Source: Pilaira anomala
Taxonomy: Eukaryota; Mucoromycota; Mucoromycetes; Mucorales; Mucoraceae
Direction of reading: 5' to 3'
Assembly: GCA_025716855.1 (NCBI GenBank)
Contig: JAIXMQ010000008.1
Coordinates: 186,001 to 250,000 of the forward strand
Length of the DNA: 64,000 nt
Shown here: in pieces, positions 23,372-34,989 of the stretch
Position numbering within the stretch: position 1 is the first letter of the stretch
How the letters are laid out: each line of letters opens with the position of its first letter
Program-made: the position numbers and the translations under genes
The notes under the pieces: model-generated
What the model saw: only the letters and a program-made list of their open reading frames with translations
The model's database searches: none
What the model was told of the DNA's origin: nothing

Positions 23372-25443
23372 ATGCAAGTAGAAAACATTATTCAAGAAAG
23401 ACCCGCTGAAGAAAACTTTTTGACTGCAAGTAATCTAACATTGTTTGCATCATCATCATCTACTTTAGCAGAACGTAGAAGATTACCTACTTCTCCCGAG
23501 AAACTTAAACTTTATAGTCAAATCAAAAACAGTAACTCAACCCCTTTACAACCACCACAAGTCTTGAAAAGATTACAAGAAGAAAATGCTAAACTTCCTA
23601 CTCAGGTAAAATTTTGATACAATAATAATAAAACAAATATTTGTTTGTTTATTAAAACACGTTTTTTTTTTAAAAGGACTCTGAAGAATTCATGTTGGCT
23701 CACCTTGAAAGGCAAAATGCGCTTTTAAATGCCGACCCAAAGTCAATCTGTATTGAATCAAATCGATTACAAGCAGACTTTACTACTCTTCGTAATCTGG
23801 TCTCGGACGCCACGTTCTCTCCTACTTCTACAAAGAATTATGAAGACACTATTCAAGCCATGTTAACTAAATCTCCTCTCACTTCAGATATCACTGATTT
23901 TGAACCCGATTGGGATTTTTGGCAAACCATCGTACAAGATTTCCCAACCGCCGTTAAAAAGTTACCGCACCTTTTAGCTGCCAAATTAAGATGTGGTGGT
24001 ATACCCCATCGTATTCGTGGTGTCATCTGGCAAGCCATGTCTCAATCTTCTTCTCTTAATCTTGAATCTCTTTATGAAGATTTATGTCAAAATCATTCTT
24101 CTTATGAACGTGTTATCCAAAGAGATCTATCTCGTACCTTTCCTCAATTAGATATGTTTAAGGATGATGGTGGTGAAGGCCAGTTAGCAATGGGAAGACT
24201 CTTGAAAGCCTATAGTTTATATGATGCACATGTCGGCTACTGTCAGGGACTTGCATTCTTAGTTGGCCCTTTATTGATGACTGTAAAGTATATAGTCTGA
24301 TAACTTATTTTATATATATGTAAAACTCACTTATTATTATTTTTTTTTTTTTCAGATGCCTGAAAATCAATCCTTTTGCGTTTTTGTCAGGTGACTAACT
24401 ATAATATAAATTTTCATTTATTAGTGTCCTAAACTAACCAATAATTATTTAGACTTATGGAAACTTATGAAATGAGAACCATGTTTACACTCAATATGGA
24501 AGGTTTACACCTTCGTCTTTTCCAATTTCAAACTTTATTATCTCAATTATGTCCCCGTCTAGATGCCCACTTGACTAAACATTCTATTCATACTGCCATG
24601 TATGCATCTCAATGGTACCTTACCTTATTCGCATACTCCTTTCCTATATCACTTGTCTTACGTATCTATGATTTGGTATTTGCTGAAGGGGCTGTAGAAA
24701 CCATCACGCGTGTAGCCGTTGCCATGATGCAAAAGAATCAAGATATATTATTAGCAATGGACGATTTTGAAGAACTCATGATGTACTTGAGTTCTCGCAA
24801 ATTATATCAAGTTGCTTATGATTCTGATCCAGAAGCTGTCATTGCTGATACAATGGCTTTAAGTACTGTTATTACTAAACAAAAGATGGATAGTATCTCA
24901 GAAAGTTATCATCGGGATATCGAACAAGAAAAAACTAGAGCTCAACAAGTTTTAGCGATGCGATTCAATACAAACAATAAAAACAAAAGAGAATCTTGGT
25001 TTTCTTGGGGTCAACAACAACAGTCGACAACAGCAACACATGAAGAAGAAGAAAGAAGAAATAGTCAATCCTCTTCTATTCAAGATAAAACTGTACCTCT
25101 TTTACATCAGCAAATTGAAGATTTAGTTACTGAATTATCTAGACTTCAAAAGGAAAACAATACAATCTCTGAAGCTTTAATGTCAAAACAATTAAGAGAA
25201 ATTGACTTATTAACTGAACGTGATCAATTATTACAAAGAAATTCTAATCTTGAAACAAAGTTTTCTCAACAACAACAACCAAGTCCTGTTGAATCTGTCG
25301 ATGGTGATATTGAAGATGATAAAAAGATTCAATTAATTCAACAAAAACATGTAGAATTTAAAGGTTTTGTTGATTCTTTAAAACTTTCAGGTGATTTTGG
25401 TTCACTTGTTGCTGGTGCTTTAGATCCTAAATCTTCTTCTTCA

Positions 25444-25479
<36 letters not shown>

Positions 25480-26421
25480 ACTGGTATTACTGATGAACAA
25501 GTTACAAACAATAATAACTTTGATGAAGTCACTTCTGAACTTGTTACAATCAAGTTGGCAAACTTTGAAATGGGTTTAAAGTATCAAAGTTTATGTCAAG
25601 AACATGAACAAGTAAAACGTACGCTAGGTACTGTCAACCAAGATCAAGTTGCTCTTGTAAATAAACTCGTCAATTTACAATCAACCATTGAATCATTTGA
25701 ACTTGAAAAGGAACAATGGTTAGAAGAACGTGAAGGCCTTTTAGAAGAAAACCAAGAACTTATTGAAAAATCCTTGGCAACAAAAAAGACCTGTAGTGAC
25801 TTACAACTTGAAAAACTCGAATTAGATGACGAATGTAAAGATTTAAAAGCAAAGGTCAAACAATTAGAAGATCAACGTAGAGAATATTTAATGCCTCGTG
25901 GTTCCTTCACTGAAGAAGTATTAGCAGCTCATCAAACCTTGTTTTGTCAAGCTCAACCACCTGCCATGAATCGCCGTCATACTTTACAAACATTACCAAC
26001 CTTAAATGACGAATATCAAACAAAATACATTGAAAGTGATTTACGTTGCAGAGAACTTGAAAAACTGTTGGCCGAAACTAAATATAGATTAGTCGAATAT
26101 GAAACAAACGGTAGTACCGCTTCCACTACTTCTTCACCTCGAGGTTCCTTACAACAAAATAGAAGACCAAATTCAGGTATTCATGCCAAGAGAAGTTCCC
26201 TTTCTATGCTTGTCAAGGTCAATACGGGTTCATCCAATGGTGGTCCTCATTCTCCTCCTTATACTGATCCAAGAGAATCTACTGATAGTACTAGATCCAC
26301 TACTTCTTCTTCTAGTGGCTTACAACAAAAGAGATCTAGTGTCTATTCTCGTTTCTTGAACGCACTCGGTACTGGCCCCTTGACTGAAGAAGCTCAAGAA
26401 TTAACAGAAGAGTCAAAATAA
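23372..26421 (+). CDS. TBC-domain Rab GTPase-activating protein with long coiled coil (Gyp5/EVI5-like), 947 aa
   Basis: Four exons: 23372-23605, 23677-24282, 24356-24390 (35 nt) and 24453-26421. TBC proteins speed GTP hydrolysis by Rab GTPases in vesicle traffic. The TBC domain (about residues 180-400) has GGIPHRIRGVIWQAM, the arginine finger IQRDLSRTFP (IxxDxxR, residue about 224-233) and the glutamine finger HVGYCQGLAFLVG (YxQ, about 265), followed across two splices by MPENQSFCVFVRLMETYEMR. Catalytic residues are therefore present. The C-terminal half is mostly coiled coil (LQKENNTISEALMSKQL, QWLEEREGLLEENQEL) with a run of 13 alanines near residue 622, then a Ser-rich tail. The architecture matches Gyp5/Gyl1 and EVI5. 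Confidence 0.92.
25443..25481 (+). repeat. GCT trinucleotide repeat coding poly-alanine
   Basis: Thirteen GCT codons in a row within the coiled-coil part of the TBC protein, directly after a Ser run. Length is likely to vary between strains. Confidence 0.85.
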
Positions 26422-26639
26422 TGACGAGTGTACTTTATTATTATTATTATTTTTATTATTATTATTACTATTTATATTCAATACCCAACAACAATTTTCT
26501 TTTTCGTTTTTTTTTTACATTAAAAAAATTTACCTGCTAAAAAAAAAAAAAAAAAAAAAAAAATAAAGCCTATAAAAAGAGTCCCTTTTAATTTTTCGTA
26601 CATTTTTTCTTTTTCGTTTTTAACTCCATTAAAAAAAAA

Positions 26640-27695
26640 ATGATGACAATTAACTCAGTTCTACCTTCAGATAACGTTCATGCAACCCAAACACGTCAAA
26701 ATCTCCAAAGGTTGAAAGAACTGACTTTAGATTTAAGTGGTTGGGATTTAACTCAAGAACAAGATCGTGTTAAGCTGTATCAAAAGAAATTAGATGATTC
26801 CAATTTACCTCCTTTAGTACGTGGTGATACTGTCTTGACCGATCTTCCCAAAGGTTGTACTCCTTTAGCCGTTGCTACAGTTGCTACGTTACCCGGTTGT
26901 CGTAAAATATGTAAGTCGTGGCAATCTTTTTTTTTTTTTTTTTTTTTCCTTTACTCATTTTTTTTTTTTTTTATCTTAGGGGATGATAAATTCGAAACTT
27001 CCAAGGTTTATAATTATTATACAAGATACGAATCTTTATTCTGGGTCAAGTTAAAGGCTCCATGGCCAATTAGGTATAACTAGACTTTCTAAGTTACTAA
27101 AACTTTCCCCATTTTAAACTCGTTTTTTTTTTTTTTTAGTCCTCGTGATTTCGCTGGTACATCAATTCGTGACGTTGAACCTGATACTGTTCATTGCTCC
27201 ATGGTATCTGTAAAAGATGATCAAATCCCAGACACATCAAGTACTGTTCGTGGTGAGCTTTTAGTATCTGGTTGGAAATTCTATAAATCCGGTCAAGACG
27301 ATATTGGTATTACCTATGTCAATCAAGTCAATTTAGCTGGTTCTTTACCTTCTGCCTTTCTTAAGAAATTAATGATTCAAATTCCATTATGTGCAGGTAA
27401 AGTACGTGATTATATCAACAACTACGGGTTTGTTCCTACCACTGTCATTCATGATGCTGAATTCAAAGGTGAAGAATTTGATCATGATGCCAGAACTTAT
27501 ACCCTTGAATTAAATGGCAACAGCAATGGCTCCGTAGAAACTTTATGCTCTGAAAAGATGTATCCTAATGGTGTTAAAGTTCATTTAGAGGGTGATGCTA
27601 ATTTAACAGAAGATACGGATAGTCACAATAATCCTCGTATTTACTTGAAAAACATGAAAGGCCCTATTAAGCTTGTGATCGAAAAGAAAAAGTAG
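26640..27695 (+). CDS. START-domain lipid-transfer protein (306 aa)
   Basis: Three exons: 26640-26910, 26980-27073, 27140-27695; phases agree. Two ATGs open the frame (MM); I took the first. A helical N-terminal part of about 60 residues leads into a START-like domain: KIWDDKFETSKVYNYYTRYE, FWVKLKAPWPISPRDFAG, TVHCSMVSVKDDQIPDTSS, TVRGELLVSGWKFY, ITYVNQVNLAGSLPSAFLKK. This is the helix-grip order of StAR-related proteins, with the conserved WP..RD and the strand GW.... START domains carry sterols, phospholipids or ceramide between membranes. No signal peptide or membrane segment is visible, so it is probably soluble. The ligand is unknown. Confidence 0.85.
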
Positions 27696-28714
27696 TTTAA
27701 GAAGCCTTCTTTTATATACAAAAAAAAACAACAAACAAATAAATAAATTACTTTTTTCTTTATTTACCACAAAACGCCATTTTGAATTTTACATGCAGAT
27801 GATGATGGGAGCTTTTAGAAATGAGGGTATAATTAATTATCAAATGAGTGAGAGGGGGATAATGAGCTGATAGACAAAGTTAGATAAGATTCAACTTTTC
27901 ATGGTTATTAAAACTCTATTTTGGATAACAGGTAAAGTGTTTAGTCATTTCGTCTTCTTTAACTATTTTGTGACCACACATCACTTAATCACCTCTGGGG
28001 CCTTCTTTACTAATCACTCAACGGGATTTTATACGTGTGTTTCTTATTAACGTTTCCCGCTTTAAGCTTCATATATTTCAACTTTTTCACTCTATTCATC
28101 TTCTTTTACTCTTTTAAATTCATTCTCTTTCTCTTTTTTAACTGGTGGTGGTCACGATTTAATTAGCTCTTTTCTTTGAAGGCCGACCTCTTTTGGCATT
28201 TCTTGTCTCTTATGAATTTCATTCTCAAAAGACTTTGTGGATATAACCGGGCCTTCGAATCTCATACAGAAAAAAAAAAGGGGGCCTTCACTCTTTCTCT
28301 TTTTCTTCATTTCATTCACAGTTTAAGGTGATGGCTATTATGTTGCATGACACGTTATCACTTCTTCTGCTTGACCTAATCTTAAACACTCGTCCTATCC
28401 CCTTTTTCTAAACCTAGTAGAAGGATATTTAATAGAAGCCCTAATTTTCTGTAGTAGAGGAGGGATAGTATCTCAGACGACTTGAGCTGATTATTGTCAC
28501 CATGCGATTTGAATGATGTTCTCTATTATTATGAGGTGAAAATAATAATGCAAATGACCAAGTAAGAAATGAAAATCATTTTTTATTAACTCCGAGAGAG
28601 AGAGAGCGTGTATGTTTTTAATACAGTTATAGTTTATGCAATTTGTAACATGTAAAAATCGATAAACCTAAAATCAGTCACTTTTTTTTTTGGTGTACAA
28701 AGCCCTTCACTTTT

Positions 28715-28888
28715 ATTAAGGGTCCTTATTTTTTATTTTATTTCTGCCAACGAAGATTTTATCTACCAATAAAAATAAACACCAAAAAATCTAGTTTTTT
28801 ACATGCAACTTGGTTAGAAGTTATAAAAGAAGTGTAGTCTTTCCAAAAATTTTGAAGATTGAACCGAGGACCCTTAATTAGGGTCCTC
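28715..28888. repeat. Inverted-repeat (MITE-like) segment
   Basis: ATTAAGGGTCC at 28715-28725 is matched in inverse by GGACCCTTAAT at 28868-28878 (11 perfect bases). The right copy is itself part of a palindrome, GAGGACCC then seven bases then GGGTCCTC (28866-28888). The enclosed DNA is non-coding. The arrangement fits a small non-autonomous element or a hairpin; only the repeats themselves are certain. Confidence 0.4.
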
Positions 28889-28905
28889 AAATCAAGTACA
28901 CTCAC

Positions 28906-28910
<5 letters not shown>

Positions 28911-28940
<30 letters not shown>
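28911..28940. repeat. (GA)n microsatellite
   Basis: Fifteen GA units just downstream of the inverted-repeat segment. Confidence 0.9.
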
Positions 28941-28942
<2 letters not shown>

Positions 28943-29201
28943 CGCAATGCCTGTTCATCGAGTGTTCTATTATAAACTTGATTAAGTATCTTTTTTCTTT
29001 TTACAAGACCAACTAAAAAAATCCGATGCTATGTGAATTGGAAATACGTTAATATATAATCTTATTGTTAATCCGAAAAAGACGGCATTTGGAATTTTAT
29101 ATTCATTTCAACATACTTTAGCCGGTTCATTTAAGGAACAAAAACGTCCCTTTTTTAGGGCATTTTTTTAAAAAAATGACCTATTAGTTTTCTGCTAAAA
29201 A

Positions 29202-29338
29202 TTTTCGTGTCCCACTTTTAAAAAAAAAAAACTCCGGAGTTTAAAAAACAAAAAAAACGGCAATAGAGGGGGAAATAGCACTGTAAACCTTTTCTTTTAA
29301 TTTTCTTTTTTTCGTGTCCCACTTTTATTCCGGAGTTA
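29202..29338. repeat. Two copies of a 19-nt direct repeat
   Basis: TTTTCGTGTCCCACTTTTA occurs at 29202-29220 and again at 29309-29327. Each copy is followed closely by CCGGAGT (29233 and 29330), so the shared unit is probably longer and has been partly eroded by poly(A) growth in the first copy. It may be the end of a dispersed repeat; the endonuclease relic begins just after the second copy. Confidence 0.55.
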
Positions 29339-29372
29339 CAATAATCTACAGGAACAATAAAAAATAGTTTTT

Positions 29373-29678
29373 ATGATATATTACCCAAAATCAACATAGA
29401 TGATGCCATAGAGTCTTGCCTAAACGAAGCTGATAAGATAGTATTAGCCGGAGATTTTAACATCGATTTTAACTTCCAATCTACAGCAAAAGATAAATTT
29501 TTAGACTTGCTTGGAAAATATTCATTACATTCTTCACAGCTATTTCAACAGATGCAAAATCAACTACGAACAACGGTACCTTTATTGACAATACATTTAC
29601 TAACTTTATTGCTCAAAAAAGCGGTCGTTATATATCACCAACAAGTTATCATAACCCTTTATATATTAAGTTTTAATT
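29373..29678 (+). pseudogene. Endonuclease/exonuclease/phosphatase (EEP) domain relic of a retroelement or Helentron
   Basis: One plus-strand frame reads FYDILPKINIDDAIESCLNE, then KIVLAGDFNIDFNF, the GDFN motif around the catalytic Asp of APE-like endonucleases. After a frame change near 29540 the next frame reads NNGTFIDNTFTNFIAQKSG and ISPTSYHNPLYI, equivalent to the later D-N and S-x-H motifs. Such domains belong to LINE retrotransposons or to endonuclease-bearing Helitrons. About 100 codons remain, with at least one frameshift and no neighbouring reverse transcriptase or helicase, so this is a dead fragment. Confidence 0.75.
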
Positions 29679-30777
29679 ATTTATGAGTTTATTATTTCTA
29701 TTATACTATTCTTTAATACCTAAAATACAATATGTCATATGATTAAATAAAAAGTAGTCACAGTGAATTGAAAAAATGCCCCCGAAAGGGCTGATTCAGC
29801 CTTAACTTTGAGCGAGTCTTTTCTTTTTTTTTCTGCTTCATTGGGTCAAGGCCCCATTTTTTTTAAAAAAAAATAACTACAGTCGGAGAATCCTGAAAAA
29901 AAAAGCGTCGATCCCTTTGCTATGAACTACATATGTAAATTATGTAGATTTGAATCATATTAAAATGAATATGAAACATATACCATTAAATCCAATTTTT
30001 CAACAAATGATCAGACATACCAGTTACTCGGTTTCTCCTCCGAAAAAACCTATAATTAAAGATAAATACCATATTCTTACTGACCAAAAGAAAATTTACC
30101 TATATTTCTTGTCATACATGACCAAAGCACGTCAATATGACTTTTGTAACACATGTGGGATCTTTGGCCGGTTTTTGTTTGTTTGAATGTTTTTACTACA
30201 AGAGAAATACTTGCCCTGTTTTTTTTTGTCTAAATCCAATCAATTTATGTTTTCCCACACAATTGAAAGTAAATAAATAAGAAAAAGCAATTGAGTACAT
30301 ATGTGTGACAAGTTTGAATGATGATTAGTAGAATTCGTCATGATGAAGAATACAAAAGAACAACAACAATTATCATCATCGGACATTTAACGCTTAGCAT
30401 GGTAACCGTTAGAGAATCTATTTTCATAGTAACGGACTTCCGAGAAAAAAAAAAGGACACGATGAAAAAAAAAAAAAAAAAAAAAGGTCCAACATTTTTA
30501 ATTACTCTTTTTGATTTTGGACCACATGTCAACAATGCTGGTATATAAAAATGTATGCGTACATAATATCATAGTGATGAGGGTCTTATTTACTCAGAAA
30601 AAAGAGATGATAAAATAGATAACAAAACCGAAATGTATTGAAATTAATAGAATTGATTGGATAGTATTTTAGAAATCGAACCCGTCTATTTTTAAGACCA
30701 CACAAGGTACGACAAATCAACCTCGTTGTAGCACCCTTTTTTTGTTTATATTGAAAAATAGACTTCTTTTTCCTCCT

Positions 30778-30817
<40 letters not shown>

Positions 30818-30962
30818 CGTCATCACCCCCCAGCTTCCCATTAAACTCCTCAATCATCTAACCATTTTTTTTTTTCTCTTCTTCTTTCCTCTTTTTTTTT
30901 TTTTTTATTTATTTTTTTTTTATTTTATATAAATTTTTTTTAAACAATAATAATTAAATATT
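29679..30962. other. Intergenic region upstream of the Skt5-like gene
   Basis: No gene seen. Small frames at 29950-30186 and 30318-30548 look random. A run of more than 35 T lies at 30780-30818, followed by a CT-rich leader up to the start codon at 30963. Confidence 0.5.
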
Positions 30963-32542
30963 ATGGCACAACCACAACAATACCGTAATACACAGGCAGC
31001 GCCTCCTCCACAACCACCAAAGCACTTGGAAGGCTCAGTTGTTTCACCTGTTCCAACACACTATAACCAAATGACTCCACCTTCTCGTCAACAGTTTCAA
31101 TACAGTGCCACTAACAACTCAGCACCTTCTTTACCCATCAATAGACAATCCAGTCCTTTACCTCCATCACAAGAGCAACACCTTTCCAAGACTCCACCTG
31201 GTACTCGTACAAGTTCAGTCATGAACTTATCTATCAATGGCGATCAACTCTTGGATCATTCTCATTTAAAACCAGGTGCTAAAGCTTCTTTATTATCTTA
31301 TACTCAAACTATCAACATGTACAGAGAGAACGCTAAAAAGACTAACAGTCCTGATATTCAATGTGATTTTGCGATTTTCATGGTGGAGGCCGCTAAACCT
31401 ATTGCAGATGATGATCTCACTCGTTGGGAGTACTTGGCTGAAGCTGAAAAGTTATTGAAACAGTTGGCTGCTCGTGGTCATGCAGAGTCTCAATATTATT
31501 TAGGAAATCTATTTGCTTCTGGCTTACTGAGTAAAAAAGGAAAGAATGAATTTGATAAGGCTTTTCCGTTATTTGTTCAAGCAACAAAGCATCACCATGC
31601 TGATGCTGCATACCGGTAAGTTTTTTTTTTTTTTTATAGAAATATTTTTATTTTAGCTGTTTTTTATCCCAGCCTAAAATTTTTATTATTATTATTATTA
31701 TTATTAGTGCAGCAAAATGTTATGAAGATGGTTTAGGTTGTAGAAGGGATTATTCTAAAGCTGTTCAATTTTACAAGTAATGTGTAGTTTCCCCTTCATA
31801 AACAAAAAACAAAATTCCACCCCTTTTATCTATTCACCCCCTTCTAACGCATTCTATATATAGAAAAGCAGCTACTTTAAATCATCCTGGTTCAATGTAT
31901 AGATTAGGAGTGGCCGATGTAAATGGTGAATTAGGATTATCAAAGAACCCAAGAGATGGAGTAAAATGGTTAAAGAGATCAGCTGAAGCAGCCACGAGTG
32001 AATACCCACACGCAATACATGAATTAGCTTTATTACATGAAAGAGGTATAGCCAATGTAGTTTTTGTTGATCTTGCATATGCTGTATCATTGTACGTACA
32101 AGCCGCCGAATTAGGTTATGCACCGTCAGCTTTTAGATTAGGTGAATGTTACGAGTATGGAAAATTAGAGTGTAATCCAGATCCTGCCATGTCTATTCAC
32201 TTTTATACAATTGCGGCTCAACAAGGACATCGTGAAGCTTGTTTTGCTTTAACTGCTTGGTATCTTGTTGGTTCACCTCAAGTTTTACCTCAATCGGATG
32301 AAGATGCTTATTTATGGGCAAAACGCGCTGCTGAAAAAGAATTACCTAAAGCTGAATACGCTGTAGGATATTTCACTGAAGTAGGAATTGGAATCGTTAA
32401 AAATCCTAATGAGGCAATGGAATGGTATAAAAAAGCTGCTGAGCATGGTGATAAAAGAGCTATTCAACGTTTACAGGGTAAACAAGTAGAAACAAAATCA
32501 AAAAAGAAGAATGGTTCTCAAGAAGAATGTAATATCATGTAA
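30963..32542 (+). CDS. Skt5/Chs4-like chitin synthase activator with Sel1 repeats and CaaX box, 466 aa
   Basis: Three exons: 30963-31615, 31708-31776, 31864-32542, phases consistent. A Pro/Gln-rich N-terminus (about 110 residues) precedes a run of Sel1-like repeats from about residue 130, for example AESQYYLGNLFASGLLSKKG, AAYRAAKCYEDGLGCRRDYS, SMYRLGVADVNGELGLSKN and AEYAVGYFTEVGIGIVKNPN. The protein ends CNIM, a CaaX box for prenylation. Budding-yeast Chs4/Skt5, which activates chitin synthase III and anchors it at the neck, has the same layout of Sel1 repeats and a prenylated tail. So a role in cell-wall chitin synthesis at the plasma membrane is likely, though Sel1 proteins can also act in other complexes. 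Confidence 0.9.
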
Positions 32543-33540
32543 AATCAAAACAAAACAAATCAAATAAATCAAAAAAAAAAAAAAAAATTACGGATAAGAT
32601 TATTATTTATCACTGTTGTTGATCTATTTTACTGCCAATGAAATGATTATAATATTTAACATATGTCATTTTATTATTATTATTATGAAACAATCATTAT
32701 TATACAGGAGCAGGAGAGAGAGAGAGAGAGGGGGGGGGGGGGAGTTAGATATGAAAGTATGGTATATTGTAGCCCATATTATAACTCATATAAAGAAAGA
32801 TAAAAGGTCCAGATCTCTATCAGTGTTATTAACATTAATAGAATCTTTCCATATACCCTTCTTTCAGCACTCTTTGAAAGCTTCTCGAAAAACTAATATC
32901 CGTTGAAACCAAATGGTTACAGGTTGAGCCATCATTTGACAGGTCCAATACAAAAGAAACGTAATCTTAAAAAATGTGTTTCTTTTTTTTAAGGGTTGGC
33001 ATACTTTACATGCAGAACCATCACCCCTTCAAATGCTTTGATCAAAATAGGGGTTTCCTATAACTTCATCTGTTATAAACACCCATACAGAGAGAGGGAG
33101 GCTTTTTTTTTAACATGTCTTATTTTACTTGTAAACTTCAAGTTTTAACCAAAAAGGAGATAATTTATTACCATCGCCATATGTGCACAAATGGTGTGGT
33201 TGTCAACTTTTTTCTATTTTCGAAAATAACGACAATTTATCACATTCTACAGCAGTAAAAGAAAAATCTCACAAGCGTTTTCTCTCTCTCACCACAGCGA
33301 AGAGCTGAGTTACAACGAAAAAAAGTCAAAAAATTTATTGAAAAAAAAAACGCGTCCTCTTCAGTATTAAAATGCTTGATATAATTTTTTACTGTTTCCG
33401 GCTGCTGATTACTGAATTTGATGAGATTTGGATACCTGGTTACTTCAATCAATTGTTCCATAGCTATAATTTTAAATAAGCTTTTTAATATAGCTATCAA
33501 GAAAAAGTTCAAAAACAGGTAAAATTAATTACAATCTACC
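32543..33540. other. Intergenic region with microsatellites
   Basis: Contains an AGGAGAG/GA and poly-G stretch at 32708-32743, and otherwise unremarkable A+T-rich DNA. A minus-strand open frame at 33240-33512 has odd composition and no recognisable domain. Confidence 0.5.
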
Positions 33541-33563
33541 TGTTCCACGTAGCAAGTGCTTGC

Positions 33564-34493
33564 ATGGGAAAGATCAGAATGTTGGTGAAGCTTGGTAACA
33601 CCGCCCAAAATTTGCAGGCACATAGGTCTATCATTACCAGCCTCGAAAGCATGATGTGGGAGAAGGATGTTGGTAAATTTGGTAGAAAATTAAGTGAGTT
33701 CTTTATCAATACTGCTTGCTACCCTGAATTTCTTAATTACTTCAAAATCAATTACCTTGATGGCGATAAGTATATTCAGTGGTGTGCAGCATTTCAACCT
33801 CAAATCTACAGCAACATGGAGACCAACAACTTTGTTGAAAGCTGGCATAACCAGTTGAAATCAACATATTTGGAGAGAAAGCGAAACATAAGAGCAGATC
33901 GTTTGCTATATATCATTGCCAACGATATCGGACCTGATTTCATTGCTAACACCAACAGAATTCAGTTAAATAATATTGGAAGAATGGGCCCCGAAGAACG
34001 TAGAAGAAGACGAAGAGAGTTGGATGCGGAATCTATCAGCGAGGAAGTGATTCCTTTGTTGATGGAGGAGGTTGAAGATGATCAAAGCAACAATGAGAGT
34101 ATCTTTTTGGTGAAATCTTTCACCACAAATTCAGTAGAATACAGAATTAGTGTCATTGAAGATGGTATGAAGAGCTGTACTTGCCCAGACTTTACCTGGA
34201 ACAGCATTGCATGCAAACATATGTATCTCTTGAGAAGATACAAAAGAGTAATTACTGTCTTTGTCGCTACCACTAGCCTACTTTCTCCCGAAGTATATAT
34301 TGCACCAGAAGCTGAACAACAACAACAAGAAACAGATGTACAAGCTCTCCCTAAAAACACTATTTTTAATGGGGGTAGATGCTGTTAGTAATCTTCAAGA
34401 AGTTTTAAATGTCTACTTACAAAGCCCACAACCTTTAACAGTTTCTCAAATCCAAAATATACAAAACATAAAAACCAACTTAGTATTATTTTA
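33564..34493 (+). pseudogene. MULE-type transposase fragment with SWIM zinc finger
   Basis: An open frame of 274 codons (33564-34388) matches the C-terminal part of Mutator-like transposases: NFVESWHNQLKSTYLERKRN, then NRIQLNNIGRMGPEERRRRR, then a SWIM finger CTCPDFTWNSIACKHMYLL (CxC...CxH). The catalytic DDE domain that should precede it is missing. Near 34370 the frame slips at a GGGGG run; the +1 frame continues VDAVSNLQEVLNVYLQS to a stop at 34492-34494, a coiled tail of the kind seen in this family. So this is a 5'-truncated, frameshifted copy. No terminal inverted repeats were identified by eye. Confidence 0.8.
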
Positions 34494-34989
34494 AATAACA
34501 ACATTCAACTTACAAACCAAAATCTCCAAACACAACGTAGATAGCTAAACGCGAAAAAAAAAATCTACAACATAAAAGCAATAAAAAATATATAACAAAG
34601 TTAAAATAAATCAGACTGCAAAAATAAACTAAACTTTATTAAAAGGTACAAAAAGTGTAAATAGAAGTTAAACAAGCGAAGCATGAATTGTGAAACATAG
34701 CCATGATCAATGAGCTATTACAATAAACATGTTGCTGAAAATAAGATAAAAGGTCCCCAAGTATTGTAACTGGTTTCTGTACGTAATAATTATAAAAAGG
34801 CTTGTTGATCATAGAGACAATGATGTGATTTATATATTAGTCAATTATATAATTATTGTAGTGTGAATAAACTTTATAGTATCGTAAAGTAGTGAAGGAT
34901 ATTAGAGCATGTGTAATTATATGAGAATATAATGTGCTCGTTCACAACAAGTATTACTGAGCTTTCAAGTGCTAATTGTGTTGAATAGG

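Larger units (their letters stand above)
27696..29340. other. Intergenic region with inverted repeat and short direct repeats
   Basis: No gene seen. It contains a possible small inverted-repeat element at 28715-28888, a GA microsatellite at 28911-28940, and two copies of a 19-nt direct repeat at 29202 and 29309. These are listed separately. The rest is A+T-rich unique-looking DNA. Confidence 0.5.

Noticed and set aside
28905..28947. Possible CRISPR-like or satellite array
   Set aside because: It is only a GA microsatellite. No regularly spaced repeats with unique spacers were seen anywhere in the window.
30640..30740. Possible minus-strand tRNA because of GGGTTCGATTTC, like a B box
   Set aside because: No pairing acceptor stem, no A box at the right distance and no anticodon arm can be drawn.
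33240..33512. 90-codon minus-strand frame upstream of the MULE fragment
   Set aside because: No domain and Phe-rich low-complexity ends; no promoter-like leader. It may be chance or an unrecognised relic.
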